A DNA stretch of 64,000 nt from Aestuariibaculum lutulentum. Lineage in GTDB: Bacteria; Bacteroidota; Bacteroidia; Flavobacteriales; Flavobacteriaceae. Of this stretch, positions 53,786 to 62,807 are shown one piece after another. Under the pieces are notes generated by a model. It did no database searches and was not told the origin of the DNA. It was given only the letters and a program-made list of their open reading frames with translations. The number at the start of each line of letters is the position of its first letter. The first letter of the stretch is position 1. The position numbers and the translations under genes were made by a program. The stretch covers positions 3,718,726-3,782,725 of the forward strand of contig NZ_CP136709.1 in assembly GCF_032926325.1 (NCBI RefSeq), written 5' to 3'.

Positions 53786-54304
53786 TTAAATTTTATTTAA
53801 TATAGTTAAGTATTTAAAAAGCTCGTTTTCAAACACATCAAATTCATTCAATTTGGTTTTAAGAATAAAATCGTTTAAACGTTCATCGTCTTGCAAAACA
53901 CCTATTTTAAATTTTGCTTTCGATAAGGCTGTCATCAATTTTAATTCTAAAATATCATTATTATAAAAGCTTATAAGGGCATCAAACTCTGTTTTTATAA
54001 ACGCCTGTAATTCTGAATTATTCACAGCGCCCTTCCAACCGAAATCTTTAAAAGTATAACAGACATCCCAGGTGCTTTGCAATTCTATTTCCCGTTCTGA
54101 AAAAGCAATTATTTTCACCTTGTTAGGACGCACTTTTAGCTTATCGGCTAACTTTCTAAATTGCTCAAAGTTACCCGTCTCATCATAATTAAAGATAACG
54201 CCTAAACTTTCAATTTTACTGTCGTCAACCCTTCCCTGTCTTTCATTTAACAGTTTGTTTAAGTACTTTTTATTAGATTTTTCTTTAAAACCTTTTAAAA
54301 TCAT
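53786..54304 (-). CDS. DUF6913-like protein
   Basis: A 172-residue protein without signal peptide. It starts MILKGFKEKSNKKYLNKLLN and contains SLGVIFNYDETGNFEQFRKLA, VKIIAFSEREIE and FGWKGAVNNSELQAFI. It matches, from memory, DUF6913, a Bacteroidetes family of unknown function that sits before dapA. The distance to dapA is 2 bases. It is divergent from the nucleotidase genes. A TACCTTTG -7 element lies 18 bases upstream of its start codon. Confidence 0.78.
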   Translation of the reverse strand: MILKGFKEKSNKKYLNKLLNERQGRVDDSKIESLGVIFNYDETGNFEQFRKLADKLKVRPNKVKIIAFSEREIELQSTWDVCYTFKDFGWKGAVNNSELQAFIKTEFDALISFYNNDILELKLMTALSKAKFKIGVLQDDERLNDFILKTKLNEFDVFENELFKYLTILNKI

Positions 54305-54322
54305 TTATCTTTATAATTTGCG

Positions 54323-54330
54323 CAAAGGTA
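54323..54330 (-). promoter_or_regulatory. -7 promoter element for the DUF6913-dapA-Kir operon
   Basis: The minus strand reads TACCTTTG, a perfect TAnnTTTG match, 18 bases before the ATG, in a short divergent intergenic region. A short leader is implied. No -33 TTG at the usual spacing. Confidence 0.5.
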
Positions 54331-54362
54331 ACAAAACTAGATTCAAAAAATCTACTAAAAAT

Positions 54363-55124
54363 ATGAGGTTTACATTTTTAATTTATTTGTTATATATATC
54401 ACTTTTTATCAGTTGTAAACAGCCCGAATATCACCTAACAAAAATTGAAGGAAAACAAATAGGCATTACAGATAGCCTAAAAAATGTATCTGAAATTGAT
54501 AGCTTTATAAAACCTTTTAGATCGCATCTTAACAAAGATTTAGATAGTGTTTTAGCTTATTCGGTTGGCACTTACTCCAGAGACGATGGTAAATTCAATA
54601 CAGCTATTGGAAACTTTATGGCAGATGTTATTTACGAGCAATCCAACCCTGTTTTTAAAAGCAGAACCGGACACGATATAGATATGGTTTTACTTAGCTA
54701 CGGAAGTATTCGAACCATAGTTTCAAAAGGCGACATTACCACCAGAACGGCTTTTGAATTAATGCCGTTTGAAAACAATATAGTTATTGTTGCTTTGAAG
54801 AAACCTGAAATAGACAAAATGCTTGAATACTTGTGCAAGGCAAAAAAAGCAAATCCATTTTCAAAACTTAAATTAGTAATCGATCAAGATTATAAATTAA
54901 TTGAAGCAACTATAAAAAATCATAAAATTGAAGAGGACAAAACCTACTACGTAGCCACTCAAGATTACCTTTATAATGGTGGAGATAACATGACATTTTT
55001 CCAACCTAACGATAGTCTTTATAAAATTGATTATAAGGTTAGAAATGCTATTATTGATTACTTTAAGAAAACAGACACCATTAGCCCTACCATTGACGAC
55101 CGATTTATTCAAATAACACCATAA
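54363..55124 (+). CDS. 5'-nucleotidase C-terminal-domain lipoprotein
   Basis: A 253-residue lipoprotein equivalent to only the C-terminal substrate-binding domain of 5'-nucleotidase. The signal MRFTFLIYLLYISLFISC has Cys18. The ATG at 54363 is chosen because a longer frame would extend back through the divergent DUF6913 start. NTAIGNFMADVIYEQSNPV and LLSYGSIRTIVSKGDIT, with FELMPFENNIVIVALK and NGGDNMTFF, are signatures of that domain. The separate catalytic domain follows 9 bases downstream. The two probably form a split enzyme. Confidence 0.87.
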   Translation: MRFTFLIYLLYISLFISCKQPEYHLTKIEGKQIGITDSLKNVSEIDSFIKPFRSHLNKDLDSVLAYSVGTYSRDDGKFNTAIGNFMADVIYEQSNPVFKSRTGHDIDMVLLSYGSIRTIVSKGDITTRTAFELMPFENNIVIVALKKPEIDKMLEYLCKAKKANPFSKLKLVIDQDYKLIEATIKNHKIEEDKTYYVATQDYLYNGGDNMTFFQPNDSLYKIDYKVRNAIIDYFKKTDTISPTIDDRFIQITP

Positions 55125-55133
55125 GCCCTAATC

Positions 55134-56051
55134 ATGAAACGTAGAGATTTTATTCAAAAAACTTCAGCAACTACAGCTTTAATAACTTTAGGCGGTATCG
55201 GGCTTCAATCGTTCGCAAACAAAACGAATACTAAACAAATTACCATACTCCACACCAACGATGTGCATAGTCATATCGATCCGTTTGGTCCTAACGACGG
55301 AACCTATCCTAATATGGGAGGCGTTGCCAGAAGAGCCAGTTTAGTAGAATCCATTAGAAAAGAAAACCCCAATACACTTCTTTTAGACGCCGGTGACATT
55401 TTTCAGGGCACACCATATTTTAATTATTATGGTGGTGAATTAGAATTTAAACTTATGAGCATGCTAAAATATGACGCTGCCACACTTGGAAATCATGACT
55501 TTGATGCCGGTATTGATGGTTTGTATGCGCAATTACCACATGCTAAATTCGATTTTATCTGTTCCAACTACGATTTTTCGAACACCATTATGGATACCCA
55601 TACTAAACCTTATAAAATTTATAATGTTGATGGTATTAAAATTGGAATTTTTGGATTAGGAATTAAACTGAAAGGTATTGTAGACTCCAAAAATTACAAA
55701 GAAACAAAATATTTAGACCCCATTGAAACCGCAAAAGACATGTCTCGTATTTTAAAAACAGAAAAACAATGCGATTTAGTTATCTGCTTGTCTCATTTGG
55801 GATATTATTACAAGGAAAACCCAGATAGATTGTGTGATTTAATATTAGCGAAATCAACCAAAGATATCGATTTAATCATTGGAGGTCACACCCATACCTT
55901 TTTACAAAAACCTACAGTTGTTAAAAATAGTGAAGACAAAAATATGCTTGTAAATCAAGTGGGATATTGGGGTATTAACCTGGGACGAATTGATTTTTAT
56001 TTCGATACAGACAAGAACAAATCTGCCAACGGAACATCGATTATAGTTTAA
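55134..56051 (+). CDS. 5'-nucleotidase metallophosphatase-domain protein, Tat-type signal
   Basis: A 305-residue metallophosphatase equal to the N-terminal catalytic domain of 5'-nucleotidase. MKRRDFIQKTSATTALITLG is a twin-arginine signal. Metal ligands are in ILHTNDVHSHIDPF, LDAGDIFQGTP, TLGNHDFDAG and IIGGHTHTF. The usual C-terminal domain is missing and is encoded by the preceding gene. The gene order is the reverse of the domain order in the fused enzyme. Its stop overlaps the convergent membrane protein gene by four bases. Confidence 0.9.
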   Translation: MKRRDFIQKTSATTALITLGGIGLQSFANKTNTKQITILHTNDVHSHIDPFGPNDGTYPNMGGVARRASLVESIRKENPNTLLLDAGDIFQGTPYFNYYGGELEFKLMSMLKYDAATLGNHDFDAGIDGLYAQLPHAKFDFICSNYDFSNTIMDTHTKPYKIYNVDGIKIGIFGLGIKLKGIVDSKNYKETKYLDPIETAKDMSRILKTEKQCDLVICLSHLGYYYKENPDRLCDLILAKSTKDIDLIIGGHTHTFLQKPTVVKNSEDKNMLVNQVGYWGINLGRIDFYFDTDKNKSANGTSIIV

Positions 56052-56785
56052 GCTAAAACTTTGCTTGAATTAAAACTTTTTTCTTCCTGAATTTGCTCCT
56101 TGTCTAAAACAGCATGTTTAAACAAAAAGAACAAAGCCACTGTGTATAATATGCGTTCTATAGCTACAAATTCTAAACGATACACATAATATAAATTGAT
56201 GTAATTCAGGATTACAGAAAAAAACAGGCATCCAACACCTATTAAGAACAGCACGGATAATTTGGTCTGGGTATTTAAATACACTCCAAAAGCCACTAAA
56301 CCTAAAACAACCAGACTTAAGCTTTTCAATCCGAACAACTGAACTTCTGCTGTGCTTTCCAAAGTTAAGTTCAAAATATTATAAATCTGAAATAAAAAGA
56401 AAGCAATAATTAAAAACACACTTATTAAATAAGGCCCCACCAAAGGCTGCACTTCCGATAATTTAAATTTTGGCAAAATCATAATTAGCAAATACATAAA
56501 ACCTAAAAAGTAAAACACGCTGGAGGCTTTGATTAGCATAACTTCTGTAAAAAACAGACTAGATGTATCTCCTAAAAATGAGAATAGTAAATACGCTATA
56601 AAACCAAATTTTAACGATTTGTACTTAGAGAAATAGGCAATCGAAAACAAAGGCACATATAAAAGTAAACTATAGGTAATCGGAGAAGCTTTTGAAGTTA
56701 AAACTGCTATACAACTCACAGCAACTAACAACCATAAAGCCAATAAAAAGACTTTATCGCCTGTATTTGCAATCCAGTTTTTCAT
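56048..56785 (-). CDS. Multi-pass membrane protein, possibly YhhN-like
   Basis: A 245-residue protein with about eight hydrophobic helices and no visible soluble domain. FGFIAYLLFSFLGDTSSLFF in the third helix resembles the GD-type segment of YhhN (lysoplasmalogenase-like) proteins, but the match is weak. The C terminus is polar (HAVLDKEQIQEEKSF). A second protein of similar length and topology is encoded 117 bases upstream on the same strand. Both are of unknown function and probably paralogues. Confidence 0.68.
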   Translation of the reverse strand: MKNWIANTGDKVFLLALWLLVAVSCIAVLTSKASPITYSLLLYVPLFSIAYFSKYKSLKFGFIAYLLFSFLGDTSSLFFTEVMLIKASSVFYFLGFMYLLIMILPKFKLSEVQPLVGPYLISVFLIIAFFLFQIYNILNLTLESTAEVQLFGLKSLSLVVLGLVAFGVYLNTQTKLSVLFLIGVGCLFFSVILNYINLYYVYRLEFVAIERILYTVALFFLFKHAVLDKEQIQEEKSFNSSKVLA

Positions 56786-56902
56786 GGTAATTTCATAAGT
56801 AGGTTATCCCAAACTTAATAAAATTTCGCATTTCAAACCAAAAACCACGCACTTAATCGATGAAATGCCGTCAAAATTTTAAAACTATGCTAAACTTTAA
56901 AC

Positions 56903-57619
56903 TTAGTGAGTTACCATATTTAACTCTTCCTGATTAACATCTAAAAGTTTTGATTGTCTGTAAAAGAAGTAAAAGCCAACCAAATATAATGTTGTAGATA
57001 ACAAATTAAGTAAATTGCGCTCTCCCATATAATTATATGCCACCCACATTACCTCGGCAAAAACAACACTTAAAACCCCTACAAACATGTATAACGACTT
57101 TACATTGTCCTTATAAAAATAAGCTAAAAGGGCTGTAGAAAGAAGCAACAATAAAACTATATTATAAACAAGCTCTACATAATACTCATCAGTAACCGAA
57201 ACATAAGGTTTTACTACACCCTGAAGAAAATACACTATATATACGCTCAACACAGATAAAACTATTAGGTGTATAAAATAATTCTTTATTAAAGACTTTA
57301 TTTTTATTGATTTAGAGATCTCAAAAAACAAACATGTATAAGCTAAAATATACAAGGCATTCCCTAAATAATAATCTATTTTCTTATATAACGTAATGCC
57401 TTCAAAAAACACCAGTAAATCGGAAATAGAAAACAAAACCAAAAACAAGGTAAAAAACAACGACCTGTTTTTTACCTTAATAAAGTATGTGATTGTGATA
57501 AATGGCAGAATTAATGAACTGGAATAATAAGCCAAATCATCGTGACCTGTAAATTGAAACAGGACAAATAATATGTAAATTAATATAACCAAACCCTCTA
57601 TTATTTTAGATTTAAGCAT
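56903..57619 (-). CDS. Multi-pass membrane protein, paralogue of the neighbour
   Basis: A 238-residue protein with about eight hydrophobic helices. It shares with the downstream neighbour the length, helix spacing, a start with two helices, FLVLFSISDLLVFFEGI at the position of the neighbour's LLFSFLGDTSSLFF, and a polar C-terminal tail. This suggests an old tandem duplication. A TATATTTG -7 element lies 24 bases upstream of the start codon. The function is unknown. Confidence 0.68.
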   Translation of the reverse strand: MLKSKIIEGLVILIYILFVLFQFTGHDDLAYYSSSLILPFITITYFIKVKNRSLFFTLFLVLFSISDLLVFFEGITLYKKIDYYLGNALYILAYTCLFFEISKSIKIKSLIKNYFIHLIVLSVLSVYIVYFLQGVVKPYVSVTDEYYVELVYNIVLLLLLSTALLAYFYKDNVKSLYMFVGVLSVVFAEVMWVAYNYMGERNLLNLLSTTLYLVGFYFFYRQSKLLDVNQEELNMVTH

Positions 57620-57642
57620 AATAGCAATCTAATTCTTTAGGG

Positions 57643-57650
57643 CAAATATA
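57643..57650 (-). promoter_or_regulatory. -7 promoter element for the membrane protein gene
   Basis: The minus strand reads TATATTTG, a perfect TAnnTTTG match, 23 bases before the ATG at 57619. No TTG -33 element at usual spacing. Confidence 0.42.
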
Positions 57651-57700
57651 AACAAATATTACAATTAAACGATAAAAAAGTGCTTTTTGTCGATAAAAAA

Positions 57701-59701
57701 TTATTTTACCCCAATCATTTGTAAGAATTGAGACTCCGATTTTATATCTATATTCAAGCTTTCTGCCTTTTTTAGCTTACTTGGCCCCATTTTATCTCCA
57801 GCAACCAAAAAGCTTGTTTTCGACGAAATAGAACTACTCACTTTGCCTCCATTATCTTCAATAAGCTTTTTAAGTTCATCTCTTGAAACAATTTCAAACA
57901 CTCCTGAAACCACAATGCTTTGCCCTTTTAAAATATCGGTTTGCCCCTGAAGTTGCTCAGCCGAAATTTCCAATTGTACCCCAAAAGATTTTAACCTATT
58001 AATAATATGTATGTTTTCTTCGGAAGCAAAAAATGCAAGAACACTTTCAGCAATCTTTACACCAATCTCATCAACATTAACCAATTCATCTTGTGTGGCC
58101 TGAGCAATAGCCTCAATACTTTTATAGTGCTTTGCTAACTTTTTAGCTACCGTTTCACCCACATAGCGAATCCCTAAGGCGTACAGTACACGTTCAAAAG
58201 GAATATCTTTAGAGGCTTCAATACCGTTAATTAAATTTTCTGCACTCTTTTCCGCCATACGCTCCAACGGAATAACCTGTTCCTTGGTTAGTTCATATAA
58301 ATCAGAATAATTACTAATCAGACCCGCTTTAACAAGCAAAGTCACCGTTTCACCTCCTAAACCTTCAATATCCATGGCTTTTCTGGAAATATAATGCTGA
58401 ATACGACCAATAATTTGTGGTTCACAGCCATTATAATTCGGACAGTAATGCTGAGCTTCACCTTCCTGTCTCACCAATTCAGTATGACATTCCGGACAAT
58501 GTGTTATATATTGTGTTGGTTCAGAATCTTCCGGACGCATCGATAAATCAACTCCTAAAATTTTAGGAATAATCTCCCCGCCCTTCTCAACATACACTTC
58601 ATCGCCTACTCTAATATCTAATTTCTCTATTTGATCGGCATTATGCAAAGAGGCACGCTTAACCGTTGTTCCTGCTAATTCAACCGGTTCCAAATTAGCC
58701 ACAGGCGTTATCGCACCGGTACGCCCAACCTGATAGGTAATACTATTTAATCTAGTAGAGACCTGCTCTGCTTTAAATTTATAAGCTATCGCCCATCTTG
58801 GTGCTTTTGCAGTATACCCTAGTTCTTCCTGTTGCTGTAAACTATTTACTTTAATAACAACACCATCAGTTTCATAAGGTAGATTATGGCGCTCCTCATT
58901 CCAGTAATCAATAAACTCTAAAACTTCTTCAAGAGAATTAGTCAATTTCGCTGCATTAGGCACTTTAAACCCCCATTGCCTGGCTTTTTCTAAACCCTCG
59001 AACTGAGAACCAACTCCCAAATTGCTTCCGGTTAAATTATACAACAAACACTCTAACGGACGCTTAGCAACTTCGGAACTATCCTGAAGCTTTAAACTGC
59101 CTGAAGCTGTGTTTCTTGGATTTCTATAGGGTTCTTCACCAATTTCGATGCGTTCCTCATTCATTTTATTAAACCCTTCGAATGGCAGAACAATTTCACC
59201 TCGAATATCGAATTTTGATGGATAATCACCTTTCAACTCCAAAGGAACCGACTTTATCGTTCGCACATTAGCCGTTACATTATCTCCTTGAAACCCATCC
59301 CCACGAGTTACTGCTTTTATTAACTTCCCTTCTTCGTAGGTTAAACTGATGGAAGCACCGTCGTACTTTAACTCACAGGTATATTGAATATCGCCATCAA
59401 CTAACTTTTTAATACGGGTTTCCCAATCCTGTAAATCTTCTTTTGAATAAGAATTATCTAGCGAATACATGCGATACTCGTGCGCAACCGTTTCAAAATT
59501 TTTAGTTACAGCTCCGCCAACACGATGCGTTGGAGAATTAGCATCAAAAAACTCAGGATGTTTAGCCTCTAAATCCTGAAGCTCTTTTAGTTTTAAATCG
59601 AAATCGTAATCTGAAATTACAGGATTATCTAACACATAATAATTGTAGTTATGCTGATTTAATTCTTCTCTAAGTTTTTTTATCTGTTGTTCTATAGTCA
59701 T
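57701..59701 (-). CDS. ligA: NAD+-dependent DNA ligase
   Basis: LigA seals nicks in replication and repair. The 666-residue protein has the Ia domain at the N terminus, the adenylation lysine Lys112 in CELKYDGASISL, and EIVLPFEGF. The OB-fold contains VGRTGAITPVANLEP. The zinc finger CPECHTELVRQEGEAQHYCP and the helix-hairpin-helix region (IEGLGGETVTLL, YALGIRYVGE) follow. The C-terminal BRCT domain (GQSIVVSGVFEIVS) is last. It follows prmC by 10 bases. Confidence 0.97.
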   Translation of the reverse strand: MTIEQQIKKLREELNQHNYNYYVLDNPVISDYDFDLKLKELQDLEAKHPEFFDANSPTHRVGGAVTKNFETVAHEYRMYSLDNSYSKEDLQDWETRIKKLVDGDIQYTCELKYDGASISLTYEEGKLIKAVTRGDGFQGDNVTANVRTIKSVPLELKGDYPSKFDIRGEIVLPFEGFNKMNEERIEIGEEPYRNPRNTASGSLKLQDSSEVAKRPLECLLYNLTGSNLGVGSQFEGLEKARQWGFKVPNAAKLTNSLEEVLEFIDYWNEERHNLPYETDGVVIKVNSLQQQEELGYTAKAPRWAIAYKFKAEQVSTRLNSITYQVGRTGAITPVANLEPVELAGTTVKRASLHNADQIEKLDIRVGDEVYVEKGGEIIPKILGVDLSMRPEDSEPTQYITHCPECHTELVRQEGEAQHYCPNYNGCEPQIIGRIQHYISRKAMDIEGLGGETVTLLVKAGLISNYSDLYELTKEQVIPLERMAEKSAENLINGIEASKDIPFERVLYALGIRYVGETVAKKLAKHYKSIEAIAQATQDELVNVDEIGVKIAESVLAFFASEENIHIINRLKSFGVQLEISAEQLQGQTDILKGQSIVVSGVFEIVSRDELKKLIEDNGGKVSSSISSKTSFLVAGDKMGPSKLKKAESLNIDIKSESQFLQMIGVK

Positions 59702-59711
59702 GGGTAATTCT

Positions 59712-60575
59712 CTAATTCTTTTCTCCTTTAATCATTCTATCTTTTTTGAAGATATCCTGTTTCAATTGAATATTTACAAAATTATTGGTGGTCAACAAAT
59801 GAATCATTTCTCGACCTAAAAATTCATTAATCTCAAAAAACAATGCGCCCTGTGGCTCTAAGTTGGTACTTGCAAATTGAGCAATAGCCTTATAAAACAG
59901 CAACGGATTTTCATCCTTTACAAACAAAGCCAGATGTGGTTCATTATTAAGCACATTTGGTTTCATGAGTTGTTTTTCTTGCTCTCGAACATATGGCGGA
60001 TTAGACACAATTATGCTGAACTTCTCATTTTTAAAATCATCACTCCAGGTTTCAGAATTTAAAATATTGGCTTCAATAAATTCTATCGAAACATTATTCA
60101 ACTCCGCATTCTGTTTTGCCGTACTTAAAGCTCCCGGACTTACATCTAAAGCATACACTTTGGCGGTGGGGATATTTTTAGCCAACGAAATAGCGATACA
60201 ACCACTTCCTGTTCCAATATCCAAAATATTTAAAGTTTCATGATTTAACTTTGGCTGATGCTTAATAATCCATTCTACCAACTCCTCGGTTTCAGGACGA
60301 GGAATTAAAGTATACGGATTAACCTTAAAAGGCAAACCAAAAAACTCAGTCTCTCCAATTATATATTGAATAGGTTGCTCATCCTTTAATTGCTCTAAAG
60401 CTTCTAACATTTTCGCACCATTTTCAACCGATGCTTCAGAATCTATAGCTAGCTTAATTCGGGTCATGCCATAAAAGGACTCTATCAACAAAAAAAAGAA
60501 ACTATCGACTTCTTCTTTCCCGTAAATAAGGTCTAATTCCTGGTGATACTGCTGTTGTATTTCCTTTAATTTCAT
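59712..60575 (-). CDS. prmC: Peptide chain release factor N5-glutamine methyltransferase
   Basis: PrmC methylates the GGQ glutamine of release factors. From ATG 60575 the protein has 287 residues. An earlier GTG adds only five codons and is less likely. The SAM-binding motif is LDIGTGSGCIAISLAKN and the catalytic NPPY motif is IIVSNPPYVREQE. IPRPETEELVEWI precedes it, as in the family. The N-terminal helical domain has the YGMTRIKLAID segment. A TAACTTTG -7 element lies 42 bases upstream. ligA follows after 10 bases. Confidence 0.94.
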   Translation of the reverse strand: MKLKEIQQQYHQELDLIYGKEEVDSFFFLLIESFYGMTRIKLAIDSEASVENGAKMLEALEQLKDEQPIQYIIGETEFFGLPFKVNPYTLIPRPETEELVEWIIKHQPKLNHETLNILDIGTGSGCIAISLAKNIPTAKVYALDVSPGALSTAKQNAELNNVSIEFIEANILNSETWSDDFKNEKFSIIVSNPPYVREQEKQLMKPNVLNNEPHLALFVKDENPLLFYKAIAQFASTNLEPQGALFFEINEFLGREMIHLLTTNNFVNIQLKQDIFKKDRMIKGEKN

Positions 60576-60616
60576 AATCTGAAAGCACACGGCGTGAGTT
60601 TAAAAATCAATATTCA

Positions 60617-60624
60617 CAAAGTTA
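60617..60624 (-). promoter_or_regulatory. -7 promoter element for prmC-ligA
   Basis: The minus strand reads TAACTTTG, a perfect TAnnTTTG match, 41 bases before the prmC ATG. It faces away from the TAATTTTG of the divergent gene. No -33 TTG at usual spacing. Confidence 0.48.
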
Positions 60625-60688
60625 AACCAATAAATACCAACAGGTTATTTTAACCAATAACCATAGTACTTTACTAACTTTAAAATGT

Positions 60689-60696
60689 TAATTTTG
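60689..60696 (+). promoter_or_regulatory. -7 promoter element for the LEA-like lipoprotein operon
   Basis: TAATTTTG is a perfect match to TAnnTTTG, 36 bases before the ATG at 60733. No -33 TTG at usual spacing. Confidence 0.48.
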
Positions 60697-60732
60697 CGCA
60701 AGTGAAGATACTTAAATCTTAAAAAAAAGACC

Positions 60733-61185
60733 ATGAAACGCCTTATAATCTTATCAACAATATTAATCTCCTTTTTAAGTTGCTCAGTTAAAGAAAAACC
60801 AGAGTTTTTAAGAGTTGAAAATATTCACGTTACCGAATCGAATGCAAAGCATATTATCATAAGTGCCGATGCACTGTTTCTAAACCCAAATATAATTAGC
60901 GGAGCTTTAGAAACCGATGAAATTAAAATTTTTGTAAATGATAATCAAATGGGAAAAGTTTCTGCTGAACGATTTGATGTCCCGGCCGAAAAAGAATTCT
61001 CAATTCCATTACGTGCCGAAATTCCAACAGACAGCCTTTTTAGCGATAAAAGCTTAAGCGGACTGCTGGGAAGTATTTTTAGTAGAAAAGTAAAAGTGCA
61101 ATATAAAGGCGACATCACCTACAGAGTCTTTGGGTTTTCATATACTTATGCCTTAGACAAAACCGACAATATAAAAATTAAATAA
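60733..61185 (+). CDS. LEA-like (type 2) lipoprotein
   Basis: A 150-residue lipoprotein: signal MKRLIILSTILISFLSC (Cys17). The mature protein has one beta-sandwich of the LEA type 2/WHy fold. SADALFLNPNIISGALETDEI matches the NPN segment of that fold, followed by KIFVNDNQMGKVS and FSIPLRAEIPTD. It starts an operon with ribD 8 bases downstream. Its role in the envelope is unknown. Confidence 0.83.
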   Translation: MKRLIILSTILISFLSCSVKEKPEFLRVENIHVTESNAKHIIISADALFLNPNIISGALETDEIKIFVNDNQMGKVSAERFDVPAEKEFSIPLRAEIPTDSLFSDKSLSGLLGSIFSRKVKVQYKGDITYRVFGFSYTYALDKTDNIKIK

Positions 61186-61193
61186 GTTACTTT

Positions 61194-62198
61194 TTGAAAA
61201 CGCACGAATACTACATAAGACGCTGCATTGAAATTGCCAAAAACGGATTAGGCTCTACTAGACCAAACCCTATGGTTGGCAGCGTAATTGTGTATAACAA
61301 TAAAATTATTGGTGAAGGTTTCACAAGTGCTTATGGCGGCAACCACGCCGAAGTTAATGCGATTAATTCAGTTAAGGATAAAAACCTGCTAAAAGAAGCT
61401 ACCATATATGTAACCTTAGAGCCTTGCTCTCACTATGGCAAAACACCGCCATGCAGTGATTTAATCATAAAAAACGAAATCCCAAAAATAGTAATCGGGT
61501 CTTTAGATGATAATATTCTGGTTGCAGGAAAAGGAATTGAAAAACTAAGAAATGCTGGTCTACATGTTACTGTTGGCGTTTTAGAACAGGAATGCAAAGT
61601 GCATCACAAGCGTTTTTTCACATTCCATAACAAAAAGCGTCCTTATATTATTCTAAAATGGGCAGAAACTGCAGATCGTTTTATTGCTCCGGAAACCAAA
61701 GACGAACAAAAACCTGTTTGGATAACCAATACATTTAGCAGACAATTAGTTCATAAATGGCGCGCCGAAGAACAGGCTATTCTTGTTGGCACAAATACAG
61801 TCTTACAAGACAACCCAAGTTTAACTACCAGAGACTGGACAGGTCAACACCCTATCCGAGTTGTTTTAGACGCTGAAGCCAAACTCCCTAAAAATTTATC
61901 TGTATTTCGTAACGAAGCCAAAAACATTACCATAACCAAGGAAAACATCGATTTTTCAGAAAATATAGCACAACAAATAAGCGAATTGCTTTATAACGAA
62001 AACATCACTTCCATTATTATTGAAGGTGGCTCTAAAACCCTTCAAACGTTTATAGATGAAAACCTTTGGGATGAAGCTCGCATTTTCACAGGCACCACAA
62101 CATTTAAAGCAGGAACTAAAGCACCTAAGTTTTCAGGGAAATTAATTTCTGAAGAACATATTATTAACGACACATTAAAAACTTACACAAATGATTAA
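61194..62198 (+). CDS. ribD: Riboflavin biosynthesis protein RibD
   Basis: RibD deaminates and then reduces the pyrimidine intermediate of riboflavin synthesis. The 334-residue protein has the deaminase zinc site NHAEVNAIN and PCSHYGKTPPCSD. The reductase domain starts near residue 148 with RPYIILKWAETADRFIAP and has RAEEQAILVGTNTVLQDNP. The start is TTG at 61194, needed for the full N terminus KTHEYYIRRCIEIAKNG. It overlaps the HAD gene by eight bases. Other rib genes are not in the window. Confidence 0.95.
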   Translation: MKTHEYYIRRCIEIAKNGLGSTRPNPMVGSVIVYNNKIIGEGFTSAYGGNHAEVNAINSVKDKNLLKEATIYVTLEPCSHYGKTPPCSDLIIKNEIPKIVIGSLDDNILVAGKGIEKLRNAGLHVTVGVLEQECKVHHKRFFTFHNKKRPYIILKWAETADRFIAPETKDEQKPVWITNTFSRQLVHKWRAEEQAILVGTNTVLQDNPSLTTRDWTGQHPIRVVLDAEAKLPKNLSVFRNEAKNITITKENIDFSENIAQQISELLYNENITSIIIEGGSKTLQTFIDENLWDEARIFTGTTTFKAGTKAPKFSGKLISEEHIINDTLKTYTND

Positions 62199-62802
62199 TA
62201 CCCTGATATTCGATTTCGGGAACGTTTTCATTAATTTAGATATTGAAGGCAATTTACAATACGCCTTCGAAAAATTTAAAATCGATAACTTTTCAGATGA
62301 AATGTTAGCTTTCAATAGTTTTTACGAACAAGGCTTAATTTCTACCGAAGAACTTCTTGAATTTTACAACGACAACTTTCCGCATCTGTCAAACCAAGAA
62401 TTAATTGATATCTGGAATTTTATGCTAAAAGATTTCCCAAAACACCGTTTAGAATTTCTTCAACAATTAAAAAAAGAAGGTAAGTACAAACTCATCTTAT
62501 TAAGCAATACCAACGATCTACATATCGACTGGATTAAAGAGCAGGTTCCGTTTTTCGAAGAGTTTAAAACCTGTTTCGACCAGTTTTATTTATCACATGA
62601 AATTCAATTAAGAAAACCTAATAAAGACATTTTTGAATTTGTCTTAAACGAAAACAAACTAAAGGCCAGCGAATGCTTCTTTGTTGATGATAATACCGAC
62701 AACTGTAAAACTGCGGAAACCTTAGGCATTAAAACCTGGAACATCAATCCGAAAACAGAAGATGTCTGCACACTATTCAAAACGGAAGCCAATATATTTT
62801 AA
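62191..62802 (+). CDS. HAD family hydrolase
   Basis: A 203-residue haloacid-dehalogenase-type hydrolase. Motif I is LIFDFGNVFINLD (the nucleophile Asp; the second acid is Asn instead of Asp). Motif II is LILLSNTND, motif III Lys is in LRKPNKDIF, and motif IV is ECFFVDDNTDNC. The helical cap lies between residues 15 and 90. The change of the usual DxD to DxG-N appears in some YihX-like phosphatases. It overlaps ribD by eight bases and precedes the IMPACT gene by 5 bases. The substrate is unknown; one HAD step in riboflavin synthesis is possible. Confidence 0.9.
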   Translation: MINTLIFDFGNVFINLDIEGNLQYAFEKFKIDNFSDEMLAFNSFYEQGLISTEELLEFYNDNFPHLSNQELIDIWNFMLKDFPKHRLEFLQQLKKEGKYKLILLSNTNDLHIDWIKEQVPFFEEFKTCFDQFYLSHEIQLRKPNKDIFEFVLNENKLKASECFFVDDNTDNCKTAETLGIKTWNINPKTEDVCTLFKTEANIF

Positions 62803-62807
62803 TTGAT

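Noticed and set aside
54255..54362. N-terminal extension of the nucleotidase C-terminal-domain gene
   Set aside because: It would overlap the start of the divergent DUF6913 gene and hide the lipoprotein signal.
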